Source: Porticoccaceae bacterium LTM1 (lineage in GTDB: Bacteria; Pseudomonadota; Gammaproteobacteria; Pseudomonadales; Porticoccaceae). From it: a DNA stretch of 64,000 nt. Within the stretch, counting starts at the first letter, position 1. Each line of letters opens with the position of its first letter. Location of the stretch: the NCBI GenBank assembly GCA_030252795.1, contig CP127080.1, positions 942,501 through 1,006,500 on the forward strand. The letters run 5' to 3'. Shown here in pieces: positions 16,452 through 25,787 of this stretch. Both the position numbers and the translations under genes were made by a program. The notes under the pieces were generated by a model. It was not told the origin of the DNA and ran no database searches. It saw nothing but the letters and a program-made list of their open reading frames with translations.

Positions 16452-18185
16452 TTAGCGTAGTTGAATATTGCTGGTGACGAAGTCGAGAATGTCGTCAACG
16501 GCAATATCCTGACTCTCGGTGGCACGGCGGTTTTTGTATTCGACCATGCCATTCTCGAGGCCGCGATCGCCAACAACGATACGATGAGGCAGGCCCATCA
16601 ATTCGGTATCTGCGAGCATGCCGCCCAGACGAGCCTTGGCTTCATCCATAAACAGCACGTCATAGCCAGCACTGGTGAGATCTTCGTAAAGTTTCTCACA
16701 GGCGTCTTTTACTGCTTCTGACTTGTGCATGTTGATTGGAACCAGCGCGATCTGGAACGGTGCGATGCTGTCCGGCCAGATAATGCCGTTGTCATCGTGA
16801 TTCTGCTCGATGGCAGAGGCGACAATACGGCTGACACCGATACCGTAACAGCCCATGGTCATCACAATTTCCTTGCCGTTTTCATCCAGCACTTTGGCAT
16901 TCATGGCCTGGGAGTACTTGGTGCCCAACTGGAAAATATGGCCAACCTCGATACCGCGTTTAATTTCCAGGGTGCCTTTTCCATCCGGGCTGATATCGCC
17001 GGCTACTACATTGCGAATGTCGGCCACATCGGCCAGGGCGCAATCACGCTCCCAGTTCACGCCGGTAAGGTGGTAGTCGTCTTCGTTTGCGCCGCAGACA
17101 AAGTCCGCCAGGTGGGCGGCGTCGCGGTCAATAACAGTTTTGATGTTCAGTTGAACCGGCCCCAGGGAGCCAACATTGCAGCCCAGCTCGGCTTTGATGC
17201 GTTCTTCCGGTGCAAAGGTCAGCGGAGCGGCAATACCGTCCAGCTTCTCGGCTTTCAGTTCATTGAGTTCGTGATCACCACGCAGTACTAACGCTACCAG
17301 TGGTTGTTGGTCGCTCTCTTCCGGGGATTCACCCAACACGATCAGGGTTTTTACACTCTGGTTGTCCTGGGTGCCGAGGAAATTACTCACTTCCGCAATG
17401 CTGTATGCGCCGGGAGTGTGAACTTTGTTCATCTCCTGGGTGGCGTTTGGACGCTCGCCTTGGGGAGCCTGTGCTTCGGCTTTTTCCACGTTGGCGGCGT
17501 AGTCGCTGCCAGTACTGAAGGCGATGGCGTCTTCGCCAGATTGCGCCAGCACGTGGAATTCGTGGGAGAAGCTGCCACCGATTGAGCCGGTGTCGGCCAG
17601 TACCGGACGGTAGTCGAGACCGAGGCGTTCAAAAATCTTGCAGTAGGCACCATGCATGACATCGTAGGTTTCCTGCAGTGACTCCTGGTTGGTGTGGAAG
17701 GAGTAGGCGTCTTTCATCAGGAATTCACGGGAGCGCATGATGCCAAAGCGCGGACGAATTTCGTCTCGGAATTTGGTTTGTACCTGATAGAAGTTGGCAG
17801 GCAGTTGTTTGTAGCTGCGGATCTCATTGCGAATCAGGTCGGTGATAACTTCTTCATGGGTAGGGCCCAGGCAGAAGGGGCGCTCGTGGCGATCCTGGAT
17901 GCGCAGCAGTTCCGGTCCATACTGTTGCCAGCGTCCGGATTCTTCCCACAGTTCTGCAGGTTGAACTACGGGCATCAGCAATTCCTGGGCACCGGCGCGA
18001 TCCATTTCCTCGCGAACGATTTTTTCGACTTTGCGTAATACTCGCAGGCCGGTTGGCAGCCAGCTGTAGAGGCCAGAGGCAAGTTTGCGAATCATGCCGG
18101 CTCGAAGTAGTAGTTTGTGGCTTATTACTTCAGCGTCGGCGGGGGTTTCTTTTTGGGTGGCAATCAGATACTGGCTGGCGCGCAT
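16452..18185 (-). CDS. proS: Prolyl-tRNA synthetase
   Basis: 577-residue class II bacterial-type ProRS. Motif 1/2 regions ([49 protein letters not shown]) are followed by the INS editing domain (about residues 225-405), motif 3 ([13 protein letters not shown]), and the anticodon-binding domain at the C-terminus ([21 protein letters not shown]). Length and all motifs are normal. Confidence 0.98.
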   Translation of the reverse strand: MRASQYLIATQKETPADAEVISHKLLLRAGMIRKLASGLYSWLPTGLRVLRKVEKIVREEMDRAGAQELLMPVVQPAELWEESGRWQQYGPELLRIQDRHERPFCLGPTHEEVITDLIRNEIRSYKQLPANFYQVQTKFRDEIRPRFGIMRSREFLMKDAYSFHTNQESLQETYDVMHGAYCKIFERLGLDYRPVLADTGSIGGSFSHEFHVLAQSGEDAIAFSTGSDYAANVEKAEAQAPQGERPNATQEMNKVHTPGAYSIAEVSNFLGTQDNQSVKTLIVLGESPEESDQQPLVALVLRGDHELNELKAEKLDGIAAPLTFAPEERIKAELGCNVGSLGPVQLNIKTVIDRDAAHLADFVCGANEDDYHLTGVNWERDCALADVADIRNVVAGDISPDGKGTLEIKRGIEVGHIFQLGTKYSQAMNAKVLDENGKEIVMTMGCYGIGVSRIVASAIEQNHDDNGIIWPDSIAPFQIALVPINMHKSEAVKDACEKLYEDLTSAGYDVLFMDEAKARLGGMLADTELMGLPHRIVVGDRGLENGMVEYKNRRATESQDIAVDDILDFVTSNIQLR

Positions 18186-18256
18186 GGCGTATTCAGTCCT
18201 TATTCAAAACGTCAAAAGAGGGTATTCTACGGCGCATTAATCGCAGGGTACAGAAT

Positions 18257-18697
18257 ATGTCCGAGTTTACACTTCATCCAAGGTTGGAGGCAGACACAAT
18301 TATGCTGGGTCGGTTTCCATTGTCGCTGTTATTGCTCCATAAAGATGCCAACTACCCGTGGTTTATTTTGGTGCCTCAGCGTCCTGGGTTGACCGAGATT
18401 CACCAGCTTAGTGATGCTGATCGGGATCAGTTGATGAAGGAGTCATGTCAGTTAGCGAAAGCCCTTGAACAGCTTTACAGCCCCGACAAGCTCAATTTGG
18501 CGACGATTGGCAATATGGTGCCGCAGCTGCATTTCCACCATGTGGTTCGCTTCGAGAGTGACCCCGCATGGCCTGCTCCAATTTGGGGGGCGGTGCCTGC
18601 GGTCGAATATGAGCCGGGGGTTATGCGTCAGCAAATTGATGAGATATGTAAAGTATTAATGGTGGGTGCTTTTAAGCCGTCAAGCCAGATCTCCTAA
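18257..18697 (+). CDS. HIT family nucleotide-binding protein
   Basis: 146 residues. HIT-like fold with the histidine motif PQLHFHHVVRF (the HxHxH variant of the family) near residues 92-102 and the upstream FILVPQRPGLTEIHQL segment. HIT proteins hydrolyse or transfer nucleotides; the substrate here is unknown. The ATG at 18257 (MSEFTLHPRLEADT) was preferred over longer in-frame starts that overlap the proS promoter. It diverges from proS. Confidence 0.88.
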   Translation: MSEFTLHPRLEADTIMLGRFPLSLLLLHKDANYPWFILVPQRPGLTEIHQLSDADRDQLMKESCQLAKALEQLYSPDKLNLATIGNMVPQLHFHHVVRFESDPAWPAPIWGAVPAVEYEPGVMRQQIDEICKVLMVGAFKPSSQIS

Positions 18698-18735
18698 TGC
18701 ATTATCTCAGAAGGTAAGTCCTCTACTTGGTGTGG

Positions 18736-18845
18736 GACATGGGCGTGGTTTAGCTTGCTGTGACACGCCGTAGACCCATCCATGGGGGCTCGTGGCCAGC
18801 ATCCCTGCTGGCCACGGTCACATCAAGCTAAACCCCGTCCATGTC
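18736..18845. repeat. Composite long hairpin repeat
   Basis: Outer arms 18736-18757 and 18824-18845 (22 bp, two mismatches; outer part gacatgg). Inside are a tgtgac/gtcaca stem, a cccatccatggg palindrome and a perfect 11-bp hairpin cgtggccagca/tgctggccacg. It fills most of the gap between the convergent HIT and lipoprotein genes. Confidence 0.8.
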
Positions 18846-18871
18846 TTTCAAGTTTGTATGAATGGCGGCTT

Positions 18872-19723
18872 TTATTTTTCTTCAGCCAACTCGCGAAAAT
18901 CATCGGCAAGCCTGCTAAGGCGTTTGTCGAGGTGCTCACGCTGCTTATCGGTCATCGAATTGATAAGGTCAGCTATTAGCTGGAAGGTTTGTTGCTGGTT
19001 GTGAATATTCGCCTGACGATGTTCTTCGCTGACGCTGTTGGCGGAACGGAACAGGTAGGACTCTAGAAAGTCATTCACCGTTTGGGGTGCATATTGGCGC
19101 TGTTTTAAAGCTTGTGCCAATTTCTTTTTCCAGTCCTGCTGGTGGTTAATTTCCATAGACGCCGAGTTTTTGAGAGCTGCAGACCAACGTTGAATACGTT
19201 CTTTCTGGTAATTATTGGGTTTGCCAATCCACTGCTTTGCCAGTTTTTCCATGCGTTCGGTTCGTGCTTCTATTCGCTCTTCGGCGTTCGGCTCGACGTA
19301 ATCCTCCTGGTATTTCTCCGCTTGCTCCTGAAGCTCATCCAGCAGCTTCTCCACTTGCTTGTCGGAGAGGGAAACCAGTAAACGGGCGGCGGGCTTGATA
19401 ACTCGATGTTGCACGTCATTGATCATTTGCTGGCCATCTAAGGCGGCCTGCTGGAGTTGGTCGGCGGCAACGGGTTCGGCAACGGCTTCCTTTAAGTCTT
19501 CAAAGAATTCTGCGTAGCGGGGGAGTTGTGTTGTTCTGTGCCAGCTGAGAAGGGAGTCGATATCGGATTTGAAGGTATTTTTCTGGTTGCCATTCATGTC
19601 GACGTAGCGGCCAGCGTACCAGCCAAGCCACCAGTCAGCAGTGTTGTAGCCGAGTTTGAGGGTGCTGCAACTGGCAAGCAGCGTGAGAACTATGAGAGGA
19701 ATCAGAATGCGCTTAATGGTCAT
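18872..19723 (-). CDS. DUF6279-type lipoprotein
   Basis: 283-residue exported lipoprotein. Lipobox LLASC at residues 15-19, then STLKLGYNTADWWLGWYAGRYVDM, the conserved start of this uncharacterised lipoprotein family, and a long, mostly helical, highly charged body rich in Gln, Glu and Arg. No enzymatic motif was seen. It is the last gene of a minus-strand run with the CorC-type gene, 65 bases downstream of it. Confidence 0.8.
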   Translation of the reverse strand: MTIKRILIPLIVLTLLASCSTLKLGYNTADWWLGWYAGRYVDMNGNQKNTFKSDIDSLLSWHRTTQLPRYAEFFEDLKEAVAEPVAADQLQQAALDGQQMINDVQHRVIKPAARLLVSLSDKQVEKLLDELQEQAEKYQEDYVEPNAEERIEARTERMEKLAKQWIGKPNNYQKERIQRWSAALKNSASMEINHQQDWKKKLAQALKQRQYAPQTVNDFLESYLFRSANSVSEEHRQANIHNQQQTFQLIADLINSMTDKQREHLDKRLSRLADDFRELAEEK

Positions 19724-19788
19724 ACTGCAAGCCGTGCTAAAACTCAGTTCCAGACTTGGAAAAAGTTTAGCACGCCTTTTCAGCAGAA

Positions 19789-21078
19789 TTAGCTTTCAAG
19801 CAGTGGCAACTGATCCATGTTGATTTGTAGGCCACGCACCTTAATCAGGCGTTTCTCGTCCAGGGAGATGGTTTCAAAGCGGTATTTGCCAATATCAAAG
19901 CCAACATTGCCTTCGGGAATGCTCTCCAGCAATTCCAGGGCCAAGCCATTGAGGGTCTTGGGGCCGTCGGTGGGTAGGTCCCAGCCGGTGGCTTTGTTTA
20001 TGTCTCGGATAGTGGCAGAGCAGTCGATAATAAAGCTGCCATCCTTGTCGATGGTGACGTCTTCTTCGGCTTCATCGGCTTCGTTAGTGGTGAAGTCGCC
20101 AACAATCTCCTCGAGAATATCTTCCAGTGTTACCAGTCCCTGAACTTCGCCGTATTCGTCTACTACCAGGGCGCAGCGGCGTTTTACGGTGCGGAAGTTC
20201 ACCAGTTGGGTGTGCAGCGGGGTGTTTTCCGGAACGAAATAGGGCTCAAAGGCAAATCGCTTGATCGCTTCTTTGGTGATCGCATCGGCGCCGCCGCGCA
20301 GCAGACGGCTTACTTTGCGGATGTGCAGGATACCCACCACATTGTTGACGTCGCCCTCATACACCGGCAGTCGAGTGAATGAGCTATTGACCATGTCATC
20401 GGTCAGCTTCTTGATGTCATCTTCCAGGTTGAGGCCAACAATTTCGTTGCGCGGCACCATGATGTCATCAACGGTGACATCTTCCAGCTCCAGAATGCTG
20501 AGCAGCATGCCTTGGTGATCGCCAGAGATATGGTGCCCGGATGCGTCCACTACGGTTCGTAGCTCGTCTTTGCTGAGTGCGTCATCCATGCCCTTGTGAG
20601 GGTCGACGCCAAACAGTCTTACGAGGCTGTTGGAAACATAACTGACCGCATAAACAGCACCCTTGAATAGGAACAGAAGCGGCTGAAGTACCAGGCTGGC
20701 AGGGAAGGCGACGCGTTCAGGGTGCAGCGCTGCAATAGTCTTGGGGGTGACCTCGGCGAAAATCAGCATCACGATGGTCAGCACGATCCCGGCATAAAAC
20801 TCGGAGCCTTGGCCGTAGAGTTTGATGGCAATGGCCGCAGCAACAATAGCGGCAAAGTTATTGGCCAGGTTGTTGCCAATGAGGATAACGCCGATCAGGC
20901 GATCCGGGCGCTTAAGGAGTTTCGCTACACGGCGTGCGCCACGGTGGGTGTTCTGCATGTGTTTCAGTCGATAGCGATTGATCGCCATCATGCCGGTTTC
21001 GGAGCTGGAGAAAAATGCAGAGCAGAGCAGTAAAAATGCGAGCAGGCTAAAGAGTAGCCAAAGGGGCGTGTCGTCCAA
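19789..21078 (-). CDS. CNNM/CorC-HlyC family membrane protein with CBS pair
   Basis: 429 residues. An N-terminal CNNM (DUF21) domain with four membrane segments contains SSSETGMMAINRYRLKH and GNNLANNFAAI. A CBS pair follows (about 205-330, with DDIMVPRNEI and VVDEYGEVQGLVTLEDILEEIVGD), then the C-terminal CorC_HlyC domain. E. coli YfjD is the closest named relative. Proposed roles in Mg2+/Co2+ homeostasis come from the family. It lies downstream of ypjD on the same strand, the usual order next to ffh. Confidence 0.93.
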   Translation of the reverse strand: MDDTPLWLLFSLLAFLLLCSAFFSSSETGMMAINRYRLKHMQNTHRGARRVAKLLKRPDRLIGVILIGNNLANNFAAIVAAAIAIKLYGQGSEFYAGIVLTIVMLIFAEVTPKTIAALHPERVAFPASLVLQPLLFLFKGAVYAVSYVSNSLVRLFGVDPHKGMDDALSKDELRTVVDASGHHISGDHQGMLLSILELEDVTVDDIMVPRNEIVGLNLEDDIKKLTDDMVNSSFTRLPVYEGDVNNVVGILHIRKVSRLLRGGADAITKEAIKRFAFEPYFVPENTPLHTQLVNFRTVKRRCALVVDEYGEVQGLVTLEDILEEIVGDFTTNEADEAEEDVTIDKDGSFIIDCSATIRDINKATGWDLPTDGPKTLNGLALELLESIPEGNVGFDIGKYRFETISLDEKRLIKVRGLQINMDQLPLLES

Positions 21079-21123
21079 GGAGGGTGTAGCCTCAAATTGT
21101 TATCGAAACGGTATGGTGCGGCA

Positions 21124-21930
21124 TCATTGCGGTGAGGTCAACAGCACTTCGTACACGAATTTGCTGCCCCAATAGGCAAGTGCCGTGGCGATAAACCCGG
21201 CCAAGGTCCAGCGAATGGCTGTATTGCCGCGCCATCCCTGTTGGTGACGACCCCACAGGAGGACGGCATAAACCACCCAGGCGGCCAGAGAGAACACTGT
21301 TTTGTGGCCCAGGTGTTGGGCAAACAGGTCTTCAAACAGCCAGAAGCCGGAGATCAGCGATACCGTAAGCAGGGCAAACCCGGCCCAGAGTACCTCAAAC
21401 AGCAACACTTCCATTGTTTGCAGTGGGGGCAGGGCACGCACCCAGCCTTTCAGGTGCTTATGGCGCAGCTGCCAGTTCTGGTAAGCCAGCAGCATGGCCT
21501 GTAGTGCGGCTATGGTCAGCAGGCTGTAGGCCAGTATCGAGCTGAGCACATGCAGGCCGGTTTCCAGGTTCATATCCTTGTAGGTCACAATCATACTGTC
21601 ACTGTTCAGTGAGGCGATGATTACTGGAATAGTGAGCGGAAACAGGAATAAAAACAGGTTGTGGGCGGGTTTGCGTAAGCTGCTCACCCATATCAACAAG
21701 TTGACCACGGTCAAAATCAGTGAGCTGGCTTGCCAGAGGCTGAAGTCAAAGCCTTGTTCAGTAACAACCAAGCGAAAACTGGTAAAAAAATGCACAAGAA
21801 TGGCAATAGAAGCCAAGCCCAGTAAAAAGTCCCGTCTCAATGGACGGTTCTGACGAACTTTGGTGATCTGGTAAACAAACGCAATAAAGTAGAGAGCGAT
21901 TGCGCTGCTGCCGAGATAGAAAGTAGTCAT
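21124..21930 (-). CDS. ypjD: Cytochrome c assembly (CcsA-like) membrane protein YpjD
   Basis: 268-residue polytopic membrane protein of the CcmC/CcsA/HemX superfamily with about eight helices. It includes GLHVLSSILAYSLLTIAALQA with its conserved His, and the second His in LGHKTVFSLAAW. The ATG at 21930 (MTTFYLGSSAIALYF) was chosen over an in-frame start 18 codons upstream that lies in the divergent ffh promoter region. It is divergent from ffh, as in many gammaproteobacteria. The precise function is not established. Confidence 0.88.
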   Translation of the reverse strand: MTTFYLGSSAIALYFIAFVYQITKVRQNRPLRRDFLLGLASIAILVHFFTSFRLVVTEQGFDFSLWQASSLILTVVNLLIWVSSLRKPAHNLFLFLFPLTIPVIIASLNSDSMIVTYKDMNLETGLHVLSSILAYSLLTIAALQAMLLAYQNWQLRHKHLKGWVRALPPLQTMEVLLFEVLWAGFALLTVSLISGFWLFEDLFAQHLGHKTVFSLAAWVVYAVLLWGRHQQGWRGNTAIRWTLAGFIATALAYWGSKFVYEVLLTSPQ

Positions 21931-22117
21931 GTGATCGTATCTATTATTGTTGCGTAACTGTGCGCGAGTTTCGCACAGATGCATTTGGGATGCGAGGGGT
22001 TATCAATTGGCGTCTGGTGGAACGCATCTCATCTATCTGGTCTAAGCGTGCGAACAGGTGGGCAAAAACGTTATACTCCCCGACCTTTAAATTCAGGCAA
22101 GTAGTGACGACTATCTT

Positions 22118-23605
22118 ATGGCTATGTTCGAGAATCTCAGCGACCGGCTTTCCCAAACCCTCAAAAAGGTCACTGGTAAGGCTCAGCTAACCGAAGACAA
22201 CATCAAAGACACTCTGCGCGAAGTGCGCATGGCACTGCTGGAGGCGGACGTAGCGCTGCCGGTGGTCAAGCAGTTTGTCGAGCAGGTTAAGCAGAGTGCA
22301 GTTGGCGAGAAAGTCAGTAGCAGCCTTAACCCCGGTCAACAATTCCTGAAGATTGTTCAGCGTGAGCTGGAAGTTACCATGGGCGATCGCAATGAATCGC
22401 TCAATCTGGCCACCCAGCCGCCCGCTGTGATCATGATGGCCGGTCTGCAGGGTGCCGGTAAAACCACTTCTGTGGCCAAACTGGCCAAATTCCTGAAAGA
22501 GCGGGAAAAGAAAAAGGTGATGGTGGTCAGTGCCGATGTCTACCGTCCGGCGGCCATCAAGCAGTTGGAAACCCTGGCTGGCGATGTGGGCGTTGAATAC
22601 TTCCCAAGCTCTGCCGACCAGAAGCCCCAAGATATTGCCAAGGCAGCGCTGCAGGCCGCCAAGGGGCAGCACGCCGATGTGCTGATCGTCGATACTGCTG
22701 GCCGTTTGCACATTGATGATGCTCTTATGGCGGAGATTCAGGATCTGCACGGGGTGTTGAACCCGGTAGAGACCCTGTTTGTGATCGACGCCATGATTGG
22801 TCAGGACGCGGTCAACACCGCCAAAGCCTTTAATGAAGCCCTGGCCCTGACCGGTGTGATCCTCACCAAGGTGGACGGCGACGCCCGCGGCGGTGCGGCG
22901 CTGTCGGTTCGTCAGGTTACCGGCAAACCGATCAAGTTCCTCGGTGTTGGCGAGAAGACTGATGCGCTGGAGCCATTCCACCCGGATCGTATCGCCTCCC
23001 GCATTCTGGGTATGGGCGATATTCTCAGCCTGATTGAAGAGGTTGAGCAGAAAGTCGACCGCAAGAAAGCGGAGAAGCTGGTTAAGAAAGTCCAGAAGGG
23101 CAACAAGTTCGATCTGGAAGATCTGCGCGACCAGCTGCAACAGATGCAAAACATGGGTGGCCTCGGCAGTATGTTGGAGAAGTTGCCGGGTATGGGTAAT
23201 GTCTCCCAGATGATGGAACAAGCCAACGCCGGTAAACAGTTCAAATCCATGGAGGCGCTGATCAACTCCATGACTCCGGCCGAACGCCGCAACCCGGATA
23301 TCCTCAACGGCTCACGCAAGCGCCGTATCACCGTCGGCTCCGGTACCACCATTCAGGATCTCAACCGTCTGATCAAGCAGCACAAACAGATGGCCAAGAT
23401 GATGAAGAAGATGAAAGGTGGCGGCATGATGAAAATGATGCGCGGCATGGGTGGCCTGCCGGGCATGAAAGGTATGAAAGGTGGTATGCCGCCAATGGGT
23501 GGAATGGGTGGCATGCCTCCGGGTGGTCTACCTGGTATGGGTGGTGACTTGCCGCCGGGAATGGACGGGCTGCCAGGTCTGCCGCCTAACTTCAAGAAAA
23601 AGTGA
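22118..23605 (+). CDS. ffh: Signal recognition particle protein Ffh
   Basis: 495 residues. N domain (about 1-90), G domain with GLQGAGKTT, DTAGRLHID and TKVDGDARGG, then the M domain from about 325 with the RNA-binding signature LNGSRKRRITVGSG. The C-terminal 80 residues are unusually rich in Met, Gly and Pro (MGGMGGMPPGGLPGMGG), longer than the E. coli tail (453 residues in total). The protein targets nascent membrane proteins to FtsY. ffh is normally followed by rpsP; here about 6 kb intervene. Confidence 0.97.
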   Translation: MAMFENLSDRLSQTLKKVTGKAQLTEDNIKDTLREVRMALLEADVALPVVKQFVEQVKQSAVGEKVSSSLNPGQQFLKIVQRELEVTMGDRNESLNLATQPPAVIMMAGLQGAGKTTSVAKLAKFLKEREKKKVMVVSADVYRPAAIKQLETLAGDVGVEYFPSSADQKPQDIAKAALQAAKGQHADVLIVDTAGRLHIDDALMAEIQDLHGVLNPVETLFVIDAMIGQDAVNTAKAFNEALALTGVILTKVDGDARGGAALSVRQVTGKPIKFLGVGEKTDALEPFHPDRIASRILGMGDILSLIEEVEQKVDRKKAEKLVKKVQKGNKFDLEDLRDQLQQMQNMGGLGSMLEKLPGMGNVSQMMEQANAGKQFKSMEALINSMTPAERRNPDILNGSRKRRITVGSGTTIQDLNRLIKQHKQMAKMMKKMKGGGMMKMMRGMGGLPGMKGMKGGMPPMGGMGGMPPGGLPGMGGDLPPGMDGLPGLPPNFKKK

Positions 23606-23612
23606 GTGAGAT

Positions 23613-23642
23613 GAGAGGTGGTAGGTATCCCTGCCACCTCTC
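23613..23642 (+). terminator. Hairpin after ffh
   Basis: Stem gagaggtgg/ccacctctc starting 8 bases after the ffh stop, followed only by a weak T tract; probable transcript end. Confidence 0.5.
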
Positions 23643-24118
23643 CACTGTTTTGGAGTTAATCTTTGCTGCGGATACACCCAGTACACACACTTTCAAATAA
23701 TTCTTGTCATCCCTAATCTTGATGTAAGTCATACCAGTAACAACTTAATAATGCTGGCAGCGTCGAGTGCCCTCATCAATGATTGTCTTCCGGTTCGTGC
23801 GCTGTGAGCACGGCATGCTCTAACAGATCTCTCAGATATAAATAATAATCGAGTGGTACTGACTGCTGTCATCGGGAGAGCAGGTTGTACGGGCTTCAAC
23901 GTGTCATCAATTTATCGTTGTTCCGGCTTCAAGACATTGATCATCAAAGAGAGGTTGTTGATTTGGGGGGGGCTTCAGTCCAGGTAGCGATAGGGAGTGG
24001 AAAACTTCATGGAAGTTAATTTAGAGGGTGCTTTGGATTTAGGGAATTGTCTGCAATAGTGATGGAATTGTGTCATCGCATACGTTATTAGTAGGGAGAA
24101 GGTATAACACTCAAAACA
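23643..24118. other. Gene-free gap before the FecI-FecR islet
   Basis: 476 bp with no ORF that has a plausible start and codon use. It is AT-richer than ffh. A gggagaagg ribosome-like site lies 17-25 bases before the fecI ATG. No Fur-box-like site was seen here, although FecI systems are often iron-controlled. Confidence 0.6.
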
Positions 24119-24682
24119 ATGACCGAAGATAACGTACTTTATTTGGTGGGGCGTGAGCGATCACCGTCCAAGCTTGTGGAACGGGTATTCCTGGATCACG
24201 GCGATGCATTGCGCCGCTTTTTACACGCCAGGCTTGCCTTGGAAGAGGACAGGGAAGACCTGATTCAGGAAGTCTTCCTTAAGCTAATGCGTCAACACAA
24301 TCTGGAGGAAAAGCTCTCCAGTCAATCTGGCAATACACTCAATTACCTCTATGCGATGGCCAGTTCCTTGATCGTCGATATGAAGCGTCGACAGACTTCA
24401 CTTCGTCAGAATGATCACTGTAGCTACATCGACGATGTATTGCCGGGGCAAACACCTGAGCCTGAGCAGATAGCTATTGATCGGCAGAAAATCTCGCGGC
24501 TTCAGAAGGGGGTGGATAGCTTGAAGCCCGAACACAGTACAGTCCTATTCAAAAACCGTTTAGAAATGAAAAGTTGCCGTCAAATTTCTGAAGAAATGGG
24601 CCTTTCCAGACCCACTATTGAGCGTTACCTGGCCAGTGCTTTGTCCATCCTGCGTATAAAGATGGAGGCATATGATGAATGA
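24119..24682 (+). CDS. ECF sigma factor, FecI type
   Basis: 187-residue sigma-70 family factor. Region 2 (about residues 25-85: HARLALEEDREDLIQEVFLKL and the following YLYAMASSLIVDMKRR) and region 4 (about 125-180: LKPEHSTVLFKNRLEMKSCRQISEEMGLSRPTIERY split over the helix-turn-helix) are both present. Its 3' end overlaps the FecR-like gene by 11 bases. The order sigma-antisigma-receptor is the cell-surface signalling arrangement in which a ligand-loaded outer-membrane receptor releases the sigma factor to transcribe the receptor gene. Confidence 0.92.
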   Translation: MTEDNVLYLVGRERSPSKLVERVFLDHGDALRRFLHARLALEEDREDLIQEVFLKLMRQHNLEEKLSSQSGNTLNYLYAMASSLIVDMKRRQTSLRQNDHCSYIDDVLPGQTPEPEQIAIDRQKISRLQKGVDSLKPEHSTVLFKNRLEMKSCRQISEEMGLSRPTIERYLASALSILRIKMEAYDE

Positions 24683-25700
24683 CGCATCTTTAAGGACATC
24701 AAGGGAGATCGCCGCTGACTTTGTGGCTAAGCTCTATTTAGAGGGTCTTACCGTTACTGAGCTGGAGCGTTTGGATAGCTGGCTGGCTGAGGGAGGCTCA
24801 AACCCTGAAGAGTATCGGCTGGCATTGGAAACATGGGAGTTAGTGGGGCAGTGTTCCCCAAAAGATGAATTGCCAGTGAGTCGAGGTGTTAGTGTACCCA
24901 CTAAGCCTGGCTCGAAGGGTTTGTTGCGAGGGATGAGTTGGGCAGCGGCGATACTGATGGTAATTGTCTTTGGCGGAATGCTTTGGCCAGAACAGAAAGT
25001 TAATGTGCCCTCTTCTGTTACATACACCACCCTGACGGGGGAGAGGTCAACTTACGATCTGCCGGATGGCAGTAAGGTTCAATTGAATACCAACAGTCGT
25101 ATACGTGTCACTTTTGATGCGTCTCGTAGACGGGTTGATCTTCTCTATGGGCAGGCTTTTTTCGATGTCGTGGCCGATGCAACATCGCCTTTCCAGGTCG
25201 GATTGGGTAGTAAACGGATTACTGTTCTGGGTACGAAGTTTGATGTGTACCGTCGGCCATTTAGTGTCACGGTGGGGGTAGTTGATGGCGAGATAGCATT
25301 GCACTCAGTCTCTGTGGCGACATTCTCAGATGGCGAGCTTCATACGGCAAGGGCCGGTGAAATTCTAAATGAAGAAAATCTGCGCATTAAAGCAGGACTC
25401 CTGGTTGAGCTAAATGATGGTGGGGGTATGCAAGCCACTTCTCTGGGGGAGGGTGGGACCTACCCACTATGGCGAGAAGGGTTGGTGAAATTTCGTAATA
25501 CAGAATTATCTGAAATGGTAAGAGAGCTAAACAGGTACAGTCGCAAGAAAATACTGATTGAGGATAGTCGAATTATGTCGCTAAGGATTAGTGCAGTCTT
25601 TCCTGTTGATGATATTCACTCGATTATTGAGTCACTTGAGAAAATGTTCGGTATTACTGTGGTCGAGCATCCGGATAGAATTTCCCTTTTAAAAAAATAA
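24672..25700 (+). CDS. FecR-like transmembrane sigma regulator
   Basis: 342 residues. Cytoplasmic N-terminal DUF4880 (about 10-55: REIAADFVAKLYLEGLTVTE..LDSWLAEGGSNPEEY), one membrane helix (about 88-104: AAAILMVIVFGGML), then the periplasmic FecR domain (about 118-230: YDLPDGSKVQLNTNSRI, GQAFFDVVAD, ITVLGTKFDV) and a C-terminal STN-like domain (FRNTELSEMVRELNRYS onward). It should bind the FecI-like factor inside and the receptor N-domain outside. It overlaps the sigma gene. Confidence 0.93.
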   Translation: MMNDASLRTSREIAADFVAKLYLEGLTVTELERLDSWLAEGGSNPEEYRLALETWELVGQCSPKDELPVSRGVSVPTKPGSKGLLRGMSWAAAILMVIVFGGMLWPEQKVNVPSSVTYTTLTGERSTYDLPDGSKVQLNTNSRIRVTFDASRRRVDLLYGQAFFDVVADATSPFQVGLGSKRITVLGTKFDVYRRPFSVTVGVVDGEIALHSVSVATFSDGELHTARAGEILNEENLRIKAGLLVELNDGGGMQATSLGEGGTYPLWREGLVKFRNTELSEMVRELNRYSRKKILIEDSRIMSLRISAVFPVDDIHSIIESLEKMFGITVVEHPDRISLLKK

Positions 25701-25787
25701 TTTAACTTTTTTGATGGAATTGCGATAAAGGCTTCGTTAATAAGGGCGAAGTCTTTTATTTAACGAAAAAGAAAAGAGGTAATAGGG

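Noticed and set aside
22187-23221. 344-codon open frame opposite ffh
   Set aside because: Shadow of the high-GC3 codon pattern of ffh; no ribosome site or domain.
24009-24059. 16-codon ORF (MEVNLEGALDLGNCLQ) before the FecI-like gene
   Set aside because: No ribosome site and no conserved features; probably chance.
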